Positions 36,886 to 48,489 of a stretch of DNA of 64,000 nt are shown here, in pieces. The position numbers and the translations under genes were made by a program. The DNA is taken from assembly GCA_947561715.1 (NCBI GenBank), contig OX387198.1, positions 16,120,001-16,184,000 on the forward strand. Reading direction: 5' to 3'. The notes beneath the pieces are model-generated. The model made no database searches. It saw only the letters and a program-made list of their open reading frames with translations, and was not told where the DNA came from. The DNA comes from Ascidia mentula. Taxonomy: Eukaryota; Chordata; Ascidiacea; Phlebobranchia; Ascidiidae. Numbering within the stretch: position 1 is the stretch's first letter; each line of letters begins with the position of its first letter.

Positions 36886-37242
36886 GAGATTTTTGCCCGA
36901 CTTGGTCAAAAAACTTCGTTTCTTACTTCAACGCCTAAAAGTCTTGGCGTAATAACCCGCTCACGAAAGCATGTCAGCTATGATGATCAGTTAGATATAT
37001 TAGCAAACAAAATTTGTGGTCGAGAACAATCAAAGCAAGCAAAACTAACACGCGATACAGTCCAGTGGAAAAAATATCGTTTCAAACGTCGACTTCTTTC
37101 AGGAAACTTCTGAACTCCATAAGAAACAACAAGATTATCAACAGAAACAGGTGGCGATGACCAAAGAAGACGAAGAACAATATTTTAACTACTGCTCCGA
37201 GGCTATGTTTCGAATCCATATTCTAGAACTTCGACTGAACAG
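36886..37242 (+). pseudogene. Unrecognised, probably broken exon with coiled-coil-like composition
   Basis: From an acceptor at 36884-36885 one frame is open for about 75 codons (LARxGQKT-like start, then KSLGVITRSRKHVSYDDQL) and ends in TGA at about 37120. A second frame takes over near 37090, with Gln/Lys/Glu-rich sequence (ETSELHKKQQDYQQKQVAM, then EQYFNYCSEAMF), and ends at a good donor, CAG|GTGAGT, at 37242. This looks like one exon with a frameshift, or two alternative exons, the second using the acceptor CTTTCAG at 37096-37102. No family recognised. Confidence 0.4.
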
Positions 37243-37456
37243 GTGAGTCCAGTATTATTACAGAAGACAGTGATTGATAATCCCTAATAAAAAGCAGATC
37301 GGATTGAACACAAGGATCAAAGTATTTAGCAGACGTTTCGAACGCTGTTTTTAAATAACGTTTTGTAGCAGCATAATTATTGAGGTTTTTTGGGGAACTC
37401 TTGATGATGTTTCATGGTACTTTATAAAGTTTGAGCTGTGTCGCCTTATTTGGAAT

Positions 37457-38086
37457 TGTTACGAATTTTCTTTCCTTCTCGTCACCTTTCACTTTGGTTA
37501 GTCATTGTATCTATTTCATTGTTTTCACCTCTCTTGCTGGCACCTTGTAATTTCACTGTTTTCTTTCGTTGTAACCACTTATTTATTATATTGTTTTACG
37601 CACGTATATCGCTTCTCTCACTTCACTTTCACCACACTAGTTTATTACATTCGTCTCCCCTTTCCTATTATTTTACGCTCCGTTTATTTTTGTATGCCCC
37701 GGATGTGCCGCGTGTCGGAAAGGCGCATCCTGATTGGTTGGCGATTGCATGCAACGAACGATTTCCCTAAAACGAGGAGTCTTCTTCTGGGCGTCGTGTA
37801 TAGTTAGCATCTCTTTTACGGTGTTGTGGATTATTGAGATCTTGGCCAGTTTTGTACTGTTTTTATTCGTTTTATAGTTGAACACGACGTCCAATAAGTG
37901 AAATCAGCCTGGGTTACTTTGGCTTTGTGGTGAGCCGTTACTGCAGGGTTCTGGGCAGTATCAGAATTAGGGAGGCAGTTTTGTGCAAAGTACCGAATTA
38001 GGTAGAAGGGTTAATTGGGGGATAACATCGCCACCCAAAAACATCTAACCGCTTAATTACAAAGCTGCCGAAATAATTCCGTAACA
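37457..38086 (+). repeat. 5' LTR of the young gypsy element
   Basis: A 630-bp LTR with T-rich, promoter-like first half (CTTTCACTTTGGTTAGTCAT) and terminal TGTTACG...CGTAACA. About 1-2% different from the 3' LTR. Confidence 0.95.
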
Positions 38087-38195
38087 ACTTGGCGAGCACG
38101 CCAGGACCCTGTCACCACACCCGGCTGGTTTTACTGGGAAGACTCCCACGTGTATTTTGGTTTTATGATATTTTAAAGGTTGGTTTTTCTTAACA

Positions 38196-41100
38196 ATGGC
38201 TTTTAATGTTTTAATGCAACCTCCGCCTTTACGGCCGGGAGCTGACCTAGGACAGTATTTTAATGTATTTGAGTCATATTGTACGAGCGTCGAGGCCTCA
38301 GAAGAAATGAAACGACACCTGTTCCTGGCAAGCATTGACAACGACTTGAAATGGTCAGTACAAGAAAAAGACGCAAACTTTTTCGAGGTTTCCTACAAGG
38401 ACCTCAAAGAACGCGCATTGCGCCAAAGGGCTACTGGTCAACACGCAGAGCGTCAACGCGCCGAGCTGATAAGGCGCGTGCAATTACCTGGCGAATCAGC
38501 ACGTGAATTCGTTTACGCCCTACAGGCACTGGGCGATGGCGCCTACAGCAACTCCGATGAAGCTGCCCTTAAAAAGGAGGTTCTGTACATTACCTTATTG
38601 CGAGGCTTGCAAGACCGGCGCCTCGCGGACACTATCCCGATCACCATCAAGTATGAGCGATCATTCAGAGCCGCAGCTCAAGTCGTTGTCAATACACAAA
38701 CACCGAGCTTTGTCCAAGTCGCTGCAGTGAACACAAGAGCATCAGAGATGGAATTAGTACTAAAAAAGTTAGAAGACATGGAGAAACGGTCCAAGGAAAA
38801 GAACACACAACTCGAGGACACCTTAGCGGCGTTACAAGCTCAAGTGGATGCCATAAAGCGCGAACGACCACAATACAACAACGTGCGAGCACGGACTTGC
38901 TATGGTTGCGGTGGACTGGGCCATATGAGGCGCGACTGCCCACATACGGGTATGCGCACAAAGGACGTCGACACGAGACGTCAAAACATACCATGTACAC
39001 CTGCGTTTCCCAGATCGATTCGTCGCGCACCGGAGATAAAATGCCACTTCGACCAAAAACGTATAACTCGAGATGCACCCAAATGTTTGGCGCCAAAGTC
39101 GGTACAAAAACCCGCTACACCCGCAGCGCCGTTGCGGTTTGTCAACCTACTGGTCGACCGGACGAGGATGTGTGCGTTGTTGGACACCGGGTCCAGTGTC
39201 TGCTTGATTAATACCCTAAAGTGGCATTCCTTAAGCGCCGAGCATCACGACCGGGTAAAGAGGTACTCAAAGAAGAACTTGGTCGGGGCTGGCGGACACC
39301 AATTGGCGGTAAAAGGCTGCGTCGAGCTTCCCCTCCGAGTGGGAGGATTGATGACTCACGCGAGTTTTTACATTGTGGACAATCTTACACACGAACTTAT
39401 TCTAGGATTAGATTTCCTCCAGTCAAACAAATGCCAGATCTGCTACGAAGCCAACGTGCTAACAGCAGGGGATGCAAGCGTGCCACTCTCGCATTCTCCG
39501 GTGCCGTTGCCACAACCTTCCGAGGTGTACGTCGTCGACGATGTCACCGTCCCCGCGTTTACCGAGGTATGTGTAACAGCAAACTTTTGCCAAAAGCCGC
39601 ACACCAGGGAAACCCCTTTTCTAACTGAGAAGATAGACGGGTTTGTGGAAAAATATGGGTTGTTGACGGCTACGAGTATAACAATGGCGCAGAGTAACAC
39701 TGTTAGGGTCTATGTCGCGAATTTGGGGGACGAAGCGGTAGAAATACCAAGCGGCTCAAGGATCGCCCAGGCATCGCCTGTTTATGCCTTTGGCAATGTC
39801 GAATGTCCAATGTCTGGCGCATGTGTGGTAGTCGATGGATCGTCGGGGAAATGTAAACACCCGGATTGTTTTGGCGGCTGCGCTGAAATTTGTTCGGTGT
39901 CACCACACGAAACAGCGGATAACCGTGACCCGTTTAAGTGCATTATAGAGCAAGCTCAGATCGGAAACCACCTAACTGAAGAACAAAGAGGAGAGCTGTT
40001 TGCCCTTCTTCGCGCCAACCAGGACGCCTTCTCAACATCTGACGTTGACCTTGGACGCACGGATGTGGTGCGTCACGTGATCGACACAGGAAATAACGCT
40101 CCAGTGCGACAGCCACCCCGCCGCATGCCCCACCACAACAAGGCGAAAGTGGAAGAGATTTTGGCAGAAATGGACAAAAAAGGACTGATTCGGCCGTCTA
40201 AATTGCCGTGGAGCAGTCCGATCGTGTTGGTTCGGAAGAAATCCGGTGAGACTCGTTTTTGTGTCGATTATCGCAAGCTAAACGAGCTAACTAAAAAGAA
40301 CAGTTACCCGATCCCCCGGATAGACGACAGCCTTGTCCAAATGTCGAACGCGGCGTATTTTTCTACGCTAGACCTGAAATCTGGCTATTGGCAGGTCGCT
40401 ATGGATGCCTCTTCGCAAGAGAAAACTGCGTTTACCAGTCACGTCTGCCTGTTTGAATTTAAAGTAATGCCTATGGGTCTATGCAATTCGGCAGCGACCT
40501 TTCAACGCTTAATGCGCATGGTATTAAGCGGGATCGAGTGGCGGGGTGCCTTAGCGTATCTGGATGACATTATTGTTTACTCCAATACTTTCGAGCAACA
40601 CTTAAATCGACTAGCTGACGTCCTAGAGAGAATTCAAACCGCGGGGCTGACGTTAAAGCCGTCTAAGTGTTCGCTTTTCAAAGAGGAGGTGGCTTTTTTA
40701 GGTCACGTGTTGTCGAAGGACGGAATACGATGCGACCCCAACAAAGTACAGTCGGTTTCCGAATGGCCAACACCGCGTAATGTGAAAGAGATCCGGCAGT
40801 TTTTAGGCCTAACATCTTACTATCGCAAATTTATTCGTGACTATGCGAAGATCGCAGGTCCCCTCCACAGGCAGACAGAAAAAGGAAAGCGGTTCCAGTG
40901 GGACGACCAATGCCAGGAGGCCTTCGCTCAATTGAAACGGTACCTTACGACCGCTCCGATCCTTTGTTACCCTAACTTCAATAAGTCATTCATACTTGAC
41001 ACGGACACATCCGATACGGCCGTGGGATGCGTCCTTTCCCAGGAAGTTGACGGTAAGGAGTGTGTTGTGGCTTATGGCAGCCGTACCCTAAATAGGTCAG

Positions 41101-42934
41101 AGCGCAACTACTCGCCCACGCGAAAAGAGCTGCTCGCCGTAATATTTGCGACCAAGCTTTACCGTTGCTATCTCCTTGGTCAAAAATTTATGTTACGGAC
41201 TGACCATTCTTCGTTGAGGTGGCTGTGGAAGTCAAAAGAATTATACGGGCAATGCGCGCGCTGGGTCGAACATCTCTCCGCTTATGATTTTGATATACAT
41301 CACAGGGAGGGAAGCAAACACCGTAACGCGGACGCACTTTCCCGTCTAGACTCCCTGGAGGATGATCCAGAATGTCCATACAAGATAGTGGATGAAGGCC
41401 GAGGGATTGAACAGGTTAACGCCGTGGACTTGAAAGCAACCATCGGATATGAACAGAACGAGCTGCTGGAGCGGCAGAGTAACGACCCGGAGCTAGCTGC
41501 CGTAAGAGAATGGGTCAAGAGAGGTATACGCCCGAAATTTAAAGCGATCAAGCGAGAATCCGCCGCGATTCGCCACTACTGGTCCCGCTATAGTGGCTTG
41601 TTACTGAAGGCGGACATTCTTTGCTGCCGCGGAAACTCCTCTTGGGAGGATGATTTAAAAATCGTTTTGCCGACAAGCCTTGTCGGGGAAGCGACGTCCA
41701 GCTTACATGATGATGTACATGGAGGGGGACATTTGGGCATTGCCAAAACGTTAGCCAAAGTTTCCGAGCGGTTTTATTGGCATAAATGGCGCGAATCTGT
41801 CGAGACGTTTTGTCGCAACTGTATAACGTGCCAATACAACAAAAAGCCAACACAACATTTTCAAGCGCCGCTTATACCTTCGCATGAGGATAAACCCATG
41901 CAAAGGATTGAAGTAGATGTTATTGGGCCACTACCACTTACCCGTTCGGGTTACCAATTTATACTGGTAGCCTGCGACCTTTTCACGAAATACGTTAGAG
42001 CGTGGCCGATGCGACACCAAACCGCAAATGAGACCGCTAGCTTGCTTTACCGCAATTGGTTTACGGTGCACGGCGTCCCGGAAACGGTCCATTCCGATAG
42101 AGGGACAAATTTTGAAAGTCACCTGTTTTCCGAGCTGCTGCGCCTGATGGGCTGTAAGAAAAGCCGAACTACGTCATATCACGCGCCCGGAAATGGCGGT
42201 GTCGAACGTAATAATAAGACCATAATAACAATGATAAGAAATTACATACAGAAAGACGAACGACGATGGGACGAGGCGTTGCCAGGAGTAGTCGCGGCTT
42301 ACAACGCAAGCGCCCATGAAGCAACGGGAGAAGCTCCGCACACCCTTCTGACCGGCCGACCGTTGCGCCTTCCGGCAGATTTATTGGGATCCTCCGAGAA
42401 GTGTCAAGACGATCTTACGGAGTGGAGATCGACCAGTTACGCGACGGCCTAGAGCTGGCCGAAGAAATTGTCAGGGAAAGTCTTATGACACAGCGCAAGC
42501 GTATGGAAGACCGCTACAACTTGCGACAACGGGGAAAGCCATACTCGATAGGAGACTATGTGCTGTTAACGAACCCGGTCGTTCCCGTAGGTCGGTGCAA
42601 GAAATTGCAGTATCCCTACAAAGGTCCGTACCGAGTGGTCGAAGTACGCGGGCCTGTGAACTATGTCATTGAAGATGGGACTGGTAAACAACAGACTGTC
42701 CATTTCAATCGGCTGAAACCGACCACAGATACATTCCCAATGCCCGCTGAGCAAACGGCGGAACCTCCGCAGGCTGAAGATCAACAACCTACGTTGGTGT
42801 ATGTATTTAGGCCAAATACAACCCGAGTGGACAATGGAGAGGTATCGAGTTCACCGGATAATTCGGGCGGATGCAGAAGGTCTACACGGACCCGGCGCCG
42901 GCCAGTTCGATTCTCGTCGGAGACACACGTGTAG
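38196..42934 (+). CDS. gag-pol coding region of the young gypsy element
   Basis: Parts in order: a gag region with a coiled-coil-rich C-terminal end and one CCHC zinc knuckle (CYGCGGLGHMRRDC), retropepsin (ALLDTGSSVCLIN), reverse transcriptase (CVDYRKLNELT, STLDLKSGYWQV, and active site AYLDDIIVYS), RNase H (FILDTDTSDTAVG, LRTDHSSLRWL), integrase with HHCC zinc finger (HLGIAKT to CITCQ), DDE core (EVDVIGPLP, VHSDRGTNFES, GGVERNNKT) and a C-terminal GPY/F-like region (YKGPYRVVEV). Gag and pol lie in one long frame for most of the length, as in several gypsy clades. As a fossil it has about one interruption. Confidence 0.93.
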
Positions 42935-42978
42935 ACCAATGTCCAACAGGAGTAGGACAATTCTTGGGTTGGGGGGAG

Positions 42979-43607
42979 TGTCACGAATTTTCTTTTCCTT
43001 CACGTCACCTTTCACTTTGGTTAGTCATTGTATCTATTTCATTGTTTTCACCTCTCTTGCTGGCACCTTGTAATTTCACTGTTTTCTTTCGTTGTAACCA
43101 CTTATTTATTATATTGTTTTACGCACGTATATCGCTTCTCTCACTTCACTTTCACCACACTAGTTTATTACATTCGTCTCCCCTTTCCTATTATTTTACG
43201 CTCCGTTTATTTTTGTATGCCCCGGATGTGCCGCGTGTCGGAAAGGCGCATCCTGATTGGTTGGCGATTGCATGTAACGAACGATTTCCCTAAAACGAGG
43301 AGTCTTCTTCTGGGCGTCGTGTAGTTAGCATCTCTTTTACGGTGTTGTGGATTATTGAGATCTTGGCCAGTTTTGTACTGTTTTTATTCGTTTTATAGTT
43401 GAACACGACGTCCAATAAGTGAAATCAGCCTGGGTTACTTTGGCTTTGTGGTGAGCCGTTATTGCAGGGTTCTGGGCAGTATCAGAATTAGGGAGGCAGT
43501 TTTGTGCAAAGTACCGAATTAGGTAGAAGGGTTAATTGGGGGATAACATCGCCACCCAAAAACATCTAACCGCTTAATTACAAAGCTGCCGAAATAATTC
43601 CATAACA
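42979..43607 (+). repeat. 3' LTR of the young gypsy element
   Basis: Matches 37457-38086 nearly base for base and is preceded by the polypurine tract. Confidence 0.95.
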
Positions 43608-43690
43608 GAATTGTGAATTAAAAAAACTATTTGTTGTACTGCGTTGTTGGGAAAATATTGTAAGCGTACAAATTGGTCAAAAATCGTAAT

Positions 43691-43764
43691 TGGCCAGTAC
43701 GGGGCTCGAACCCGCGACATTCGCGTTATTAGCACGACGCTCTTACCAACTGAGCTAACCGGCC
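43691..43764 (-). tRNA. tRNA-Ile (AAU anticodon), second copy
   Basis: Identical to 36317-36390 except one D-loop base (GGTAAGAG for GGTTAGAG). The 5'-flanking GACGGGCGTCC and preceding GATGAC sequence are also shared, and a TTTTT terminator lies about 10 bases downstream on the minus strand. Probably functional. Confidence 0.95.
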
Positions 43765-45860
43765 GGACGCCCGTCATCACCAAATGCGTAACGTTGTTTG
43801 AGTTTATGTATGTAACGCCTTGCGTTTTGCTGATGAATGGCAAATACGTAATGTGTAATGTGAACAAACCTTTTTTGCAGACATAAGCAGATGGCCCCGC
43901 ACAAATACATGCAATTGGAACAAAAACTGAGACAAGATCCAGGGCTATCGCTTTATTTCTAATTCCTTCATCGTTTTTCAAAGCGAAATGTTTTTGTAGA
44001 CTGTTCACTGTTGTAATAAATAAATATTTTTGTAATGGTCGTGCTGAAATGTTAAAAGATATTTTTGTGTTGCAATTTAAAAACAACTCGACTGCGATGT
44101 TCTTTAGTCATTTAATTCACAGCCTCGATTAATCAAGTTCAAATTACTACTACAAAACTGAACATTATTGTTCAAACTAGTTTTGTATTTTCAAGGCATT
44201 ATTGCAAACATTATTCAAACATATTTTAGAATGCTCATTACACTGACTTAGCCTACTGTGAGTCAAACCGGCGGCACACCATGTAATATTACATAATAAA
44301 AAAAGCACAGTTTGTGAAATAACATCGTGCGCAGACAACGTGCAAAATAATCGTTGACAAAAATTACAACAAACATTAATCGGCCCAAACAACATCGGTA
44401 AATATGGTTGCTGGCATGTTTATAAGTTGCGGCAAGCAAAAATTTTTTTCGTGCAATGGATGGCAAGATTTATGACTTAAACTTTTATGGAAGTGAATTG
44501 TTGTCAGTTAAAAGTTATCTTTTATGCCATTTACACTTTATGAAGTTTTAACGATCAGCGACAGTGCGGTCTTTTGTTATAAAGTATGCAGACATATCGA
44601 TTTCGCCTGAACGGCATCTTCAATATCTGTACTGAATAGAACAAAACCAAAGGTCAATGTTTATTTCTGGGTAAAATTTACCCAACATCAAAATCAAGAC
44701 CTTAGTGTTTGTTCATTGTTCTTTGTGTGCTGGGGGTGGCAGTAACCCTTTTTATTTCATTTTAATTTTTTGGACCCAATATCGATGCTTCTTTTTAGCG
44801 AAGTATATTTATCTTGAGTAAACAATTGAATGTTTTTACTTCATGAAATCTTAACTAGCAACACTTCTTTCGCGTGACACAAGTGAAACTTCAATTTCAA
44901 TTTTAAATGTTTAAATGTAAGAACAACTTTGTGTCTACGCTTCTAGTTTTATAAAACATGTTTCGCTTTTTACTGAGCATCTTCTGTTCTACAAACAAAA
45001 TAAACAGAAAAGACATAGTGTTGCGTATTTTTACGTTACATAGCAACGTTTGCATTCATGGAAATATGAACTATGGTCACATAACAGCCAGTTTCGTCAT
45101 CAACGCCCGGAATCTCTTTCAATGGGTTTTTTGTGTTAAGGCATTTTATAGGTAGCGTCTTGTCCAGCATCTTGTTTCAAAATGTATAGCAACGGTTGCT
45201 TTCTCACGTGATTTGATCTCGTTACTAGTTTCTACGCAACAGCCGTGTTTTCATGTGATTTTATTGGCCGGCTTAAATGTGTCGCCTTAGAGAAGTCCTT
45301 CATTGTTTTGTGTAAGAGTGCGTCTTTTGTTGACTGTTCGCTGACCGTTAGTCTTTGGATCTTCCTACTTTCCACAACACTTTTCTCGCTTTGTTTCCCT
45401 CCGTTTTAAATAATGGAACTTTCCGTGTGCGTTCAGCTGAGGCGGAGCGGGGCAGCGCAGTTGTACTTTGCTCTCCTCAGTTCGTAAATTCACTTAGTTT
45501 GGCGTTGGTATAATTGCGTGTGTTAATTTCGTATCCAAAATTGTTCATGATAAATAAATATTGGTGTAGTGTTTGCATCGAGTTTCAATCAAAGTCAGGT
45601 TAGGAAAACACAACAATTAGAACTCACGTGCGATCTAATGTCAAATGCGCTAATCAAATAGGATTCCCATCGATCATAAATAATATTGTTAAGACCCGAT
45701 TCGAGACTCATAGTTGGCATAAAAGGTCGCAACACATAGTTAGATGCTAAAATGATAAAACGATAAAACTGGCCGAACAGTAGAAACCTCTGGTGCTAAC
45801 ATACTGGACGACGCTCTATTCAGATGTTACAAGTGCCCTACTTTTTTATCACCACAGGCA
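43765..45860. other. 5' flank of the third MAM gene, no gene recognised
   Basis: Contains diverged traces of the Reeler-gene flank: GCACAA..TTGGAACAAAAACTGA near 43897-43927 and AACATCGTGCGCAGACAACG near 44322 (compare 18928). A more GC-rich block at about 45250-45560, with GAGGCGGAGCGGGGCAGCG, stands out in base composition but has no frame or RNA shape that I recognise. Confidence 0.45.
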
Positions 45861-45863
45861 TCC

Positions 45864-45952
45864 ATTGCTTATTCAGGTGAAACAACGATAAAAAGATTTA
45901 AAATGAAGAATGAATAGGTTACTTTTATTGTTGTTTCACCTGAATAAGCAAT
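45864..45952. repeat. Long inverted repeat (hairpin), about 31-bp arms
   Basis: ATTGCTTATTCAGGTGAAAC and on to AAAAG pairs with CTTTT and back through GTTTCACCTGAATAAGCAAT, leaving a loop of about 26 bases. There are one or two mismatches near the loop. It could be a foldback element, a tiny MITE or a small-RNA hairpin. Confidence 0.85.
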
Positions 45953-46128
45953 ATTTTCTGTTTATTTTGTTTGTAGAACTGAAGATGCTTAAAAACATGT
46001 TTTCTATATCTAGAAGCGTAGACGCAGCAACGTTGTTCTAGTAACATTTTAAAGTTGTCTTGAGTAAGTATATAAGCTGTCAGGTTTTTGCCTACGGAAA
46101 TAAACGTTTTCATACCGCCAATTTAAAC

Positions 46129-47285
46129 ATGGTTTATTCGACCTGGTTTTTTGTCGCCCTGACTCTATTTGCAAAAGTGGAGGGGATGAACAATACGGAA
46201 ATGTTCAACGCCACTGACGATTCCAATGCAACTTCATGTGATGATATGATGACACACGTACCAGCAAGTAGGTATTTTAAGGTTAAGGAAGTGAAGAACA
46301 AATTGCTTTCATCATCGTATGTCTGGGCCTCTTAATCCTATTAAAAAATTCTTTAATTTAAAGCAAGTTTGAAAACATGCTATAGCCAAAACTTGCTAAT
46401 TCGATACTATGCAAAATACCATGGTCAATTTTTTCTCCTAAACCAGCAGAAATTCTAATAAACGGTTGATATATCTGGAGTGCAATCCACACATAGATAT
46501 GAAGAAGTAAATACTCATAAATATGCTTTATGTTTCGACAATCCAAAAGTTGAAAAACTCAACACAACTTTACAAATTTATTCACCGGTGTAAATTGCTG
46601 TTTTTTCTAGAATACAACACCAGCTTTGAAGTTCTGTGGAGCTTTGAAGGTCAGGGAAGTTGGATTAACACAGGCGACAAATACTGGAGTCGAATATATG
46701 ACTCAACACCAACTTTTGGAACTGGGCCAATTGCAGCCGGACATGGTAACATAAAATAACGACGCAAGGAAAATTCAAATTTATGCACTATCCCATGAGT
46801 GTTGTAAAAGAGTGCCTGGCATCAGCGTGTTATAATTTATTTGGTTCGGGTTGACACTCTTATGTCTGATTGAATATCAGTGAAAATATATTTACAAAAT
46901 TGTACTAAATAACATAAATCAATGCCCACATTACTTTGGATTCATGTAATGCCGATTACTATGTACTTGTTCTTTTTTCCATAAGAAGCTTCAAAAAAAA
47001 TATTTACCATTGAAATGGAACTTTGTTTAAATTTTAGGAACGTTTTATCTTTACACGGAGGCATCAAACGTTGACTCTGGTACTCAATTTGTTCTGGAAA
47101 TTGTCGGAGAATTAGTCGGATGTTTTTGTTTTCACTTTCTGCAACAACACTACGTGGTTAACGACGGGATGCCACATCACATATTCCGTGTGTTCGTTAA
47201 TGAAGAGAAAAAATTGGAAATTGTCAACGAAACTTCAGTGTGGAAACGTTATCACATTCAAGTGAAATCGGTCGAACCTGTGAAG
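46129..47285 (+). CDS. MAM-domain secreted protein, 3'-truncated copy
   Basis: Exons 46129-46267, 46611-46745 and 47038-47285, with phases 1, 1 and 0 as in the Reeler-MAM gene. Exon 1 is a signal peptide (MVYSTWFFVALTLFAKVEG) plus a short linker that goes straight to the MTHVPAS motif seen at the end of the other linkers; there is no Reeler domain. Exons 2-3 are MAM: YNTSFEVLWSFEGQGSW, TPTFGTGP, GTFYLYTEAS, VGCFCFHFLQQHYV and WKRYHIQVKSVEP. The expected last MAM exon (RGxxxxxxMAIDNISI) is not found; a P450 relic begins 240 bp later. So the gene is probably truncated by rearrangement, unless a last exon lies far downstream. Diverged paralogue of the 26565 gene. Confidence 0.72.
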
Positions 47286-47526
47286 GTACGCGAGTGTCTT
47301 TGCATGTTCACTGTCTGTAATTGATGGCATTCATCGAGATTCTAAATAAATATTTATGTTTTTACGATAATTAAATGTATAGACTTGCGATATAACAAAG
47401 CAAAAAGGGAAAAGCTTAAAGAAATGCGAAAAGATGAAGAATATCAACTCATAGGCACAAAAAGTTTTTGTGTATTCTGTTTTTTTATAGTTTGTTTTTG
47501 ATGGATTGTGAAGGTGAGTTTGAAAG

Positions 47527-48470
47527 ATTGTGAAAGAGCACAAGGAAATATTTTAAAAAGACAACTTCCGTGATTTCATCGATGCATATTTAGCAGAGAT
47601 GGAAGAAGGACAAGCAAGTTTCACAGTAAGTATTTATAGAAACACACGGCATATAATCGTTCGACTTCGTCCGTGCAAAATCCGTTCGAAATAAATTTCC
47701 TATATCTTTGACTCGAACAGAATTCTAGTTTTCGTAGTGCAACAAACCTCAGCTGAAAACTTTACTGTAGAACCTACAACTTCTCTATTATATACGGGAC
47801 TTGTTTGAAGCCGGTTCTGAGACGACTTCCAGCGCTTTGGGCAATGCTTTGTCTCATTCACAATCCTGGTGCCCAATACAAGATATACAAGGAGATTGTG
47901 AATGTTTTTGGTAAGCAAAATCTAATTGTTTTAAATGCTATAGGGCAATTAAGGACTTTGGTTATACAGGTGAAACTGGCACACCTCAAATGTCAATGAA
48001 GGACGATATGCCTTACACGTGTGCATTTATTCAAGAGTTACAGATATATCGTACGTTGGTTCCCTTGAGCGTTGTTCATTGTACATCTAATGACGTAGAA
48101 TTGAAAGGGGTATAAAATACCGAAAGGCACTGCTGTAAGTTTCTTTACCGACGTAATCGACATGTTTAAAGTGTAGTTCGTTTACAGATCGCTCCTAATA
48201 TCTGGGCAGTTCACAATGACCCCAACTTATGGGATGAACCGGAGAAATTTAAACCCGAACGTCGTTTAGATGCTGAAGGTTTCGTCAAATGTAATTACAT
48301 ACCTTTCTCTGTTGGACCTCGGCATTGCGTGGGAGAGCAACTTGCCAAAATGGAGCTTTTCATTTTCCTGACTTCAATGATTCAAAAGTTTTCCCGAATA
48401 GAGAAAGCAAGTGGCATTGTATTCATCCGTTGCCGTACAAGATAGTAGCAAGGAAAGGCAATTCCAGAAC
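47527..48470 (+). pseudogene. Cytochrome P450 (CYP2-like) pseudogene, middle and C-terminal exons
   Basis: Exons at about 47527-47625, 47771-47910, 47970-48134 and from 48188. Motifs: DFIDAYLAEMEEG; the I-helix RDLFEAGSETTSS; the K-helix/ExxR region FIQELQIYRTLVPLS; PERRLDAEG; and the heme loop FSVGPRHCVG at 48305-48334. Damage: TAA at 47554-47556, a frameshift near 47832 after the I-helix motif (the rest of helix I is in another frame, LWAMLCLIHNPG), an extra G near 48108, and a further frame change near 48415 before the final PLPYKIVARKG. No N-terminal exons precede it. Where the family ExxR has Glu and Arg, ELQIYR keeps both. Function lost; family assignment firm. Confidence 0.88.
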
Positions 48471-48489
48471 GACCGAATATAGCTTTTTA

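Larger units (their letters stand above)
37457..43607 (+). mobile_element. Ty3/gypsy LTR retrotransposon, young, nearly whole
   Basis: LTRs of about 630 bp (37457-38086 and 42979-43607) begin TGTTACG or TGTCACG and end CGTAACA or CATAACA. They differ at roughly eight to ten positions, so the insertion is recent. Target duplication GAAT at 37453-37456 and 43608-43611. The primer-binding region lies just after the 5' LTR (38092-38110), and a purine tract GGTTGGGGGGAG abuts the 3' LTR. The coding region is long; the element looks nearly whole, with about one break. It has no envelope gene. It inserted next to a tRNA-Ile gene, 84 bp from 43691. Confidence 0.96.

Noticed and set aside
38689-39211. 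Antisense and alternate-frame open stretches of 90-135 codons
   Set aside because: Shadows of the gypsy gag-pol frame.
45250-45560. GC-richer block, possible CpG-type promoter or solo LTR
   Set aside because: No LTR boundaries, transcript signal or adjacent gene start could be tied to it.
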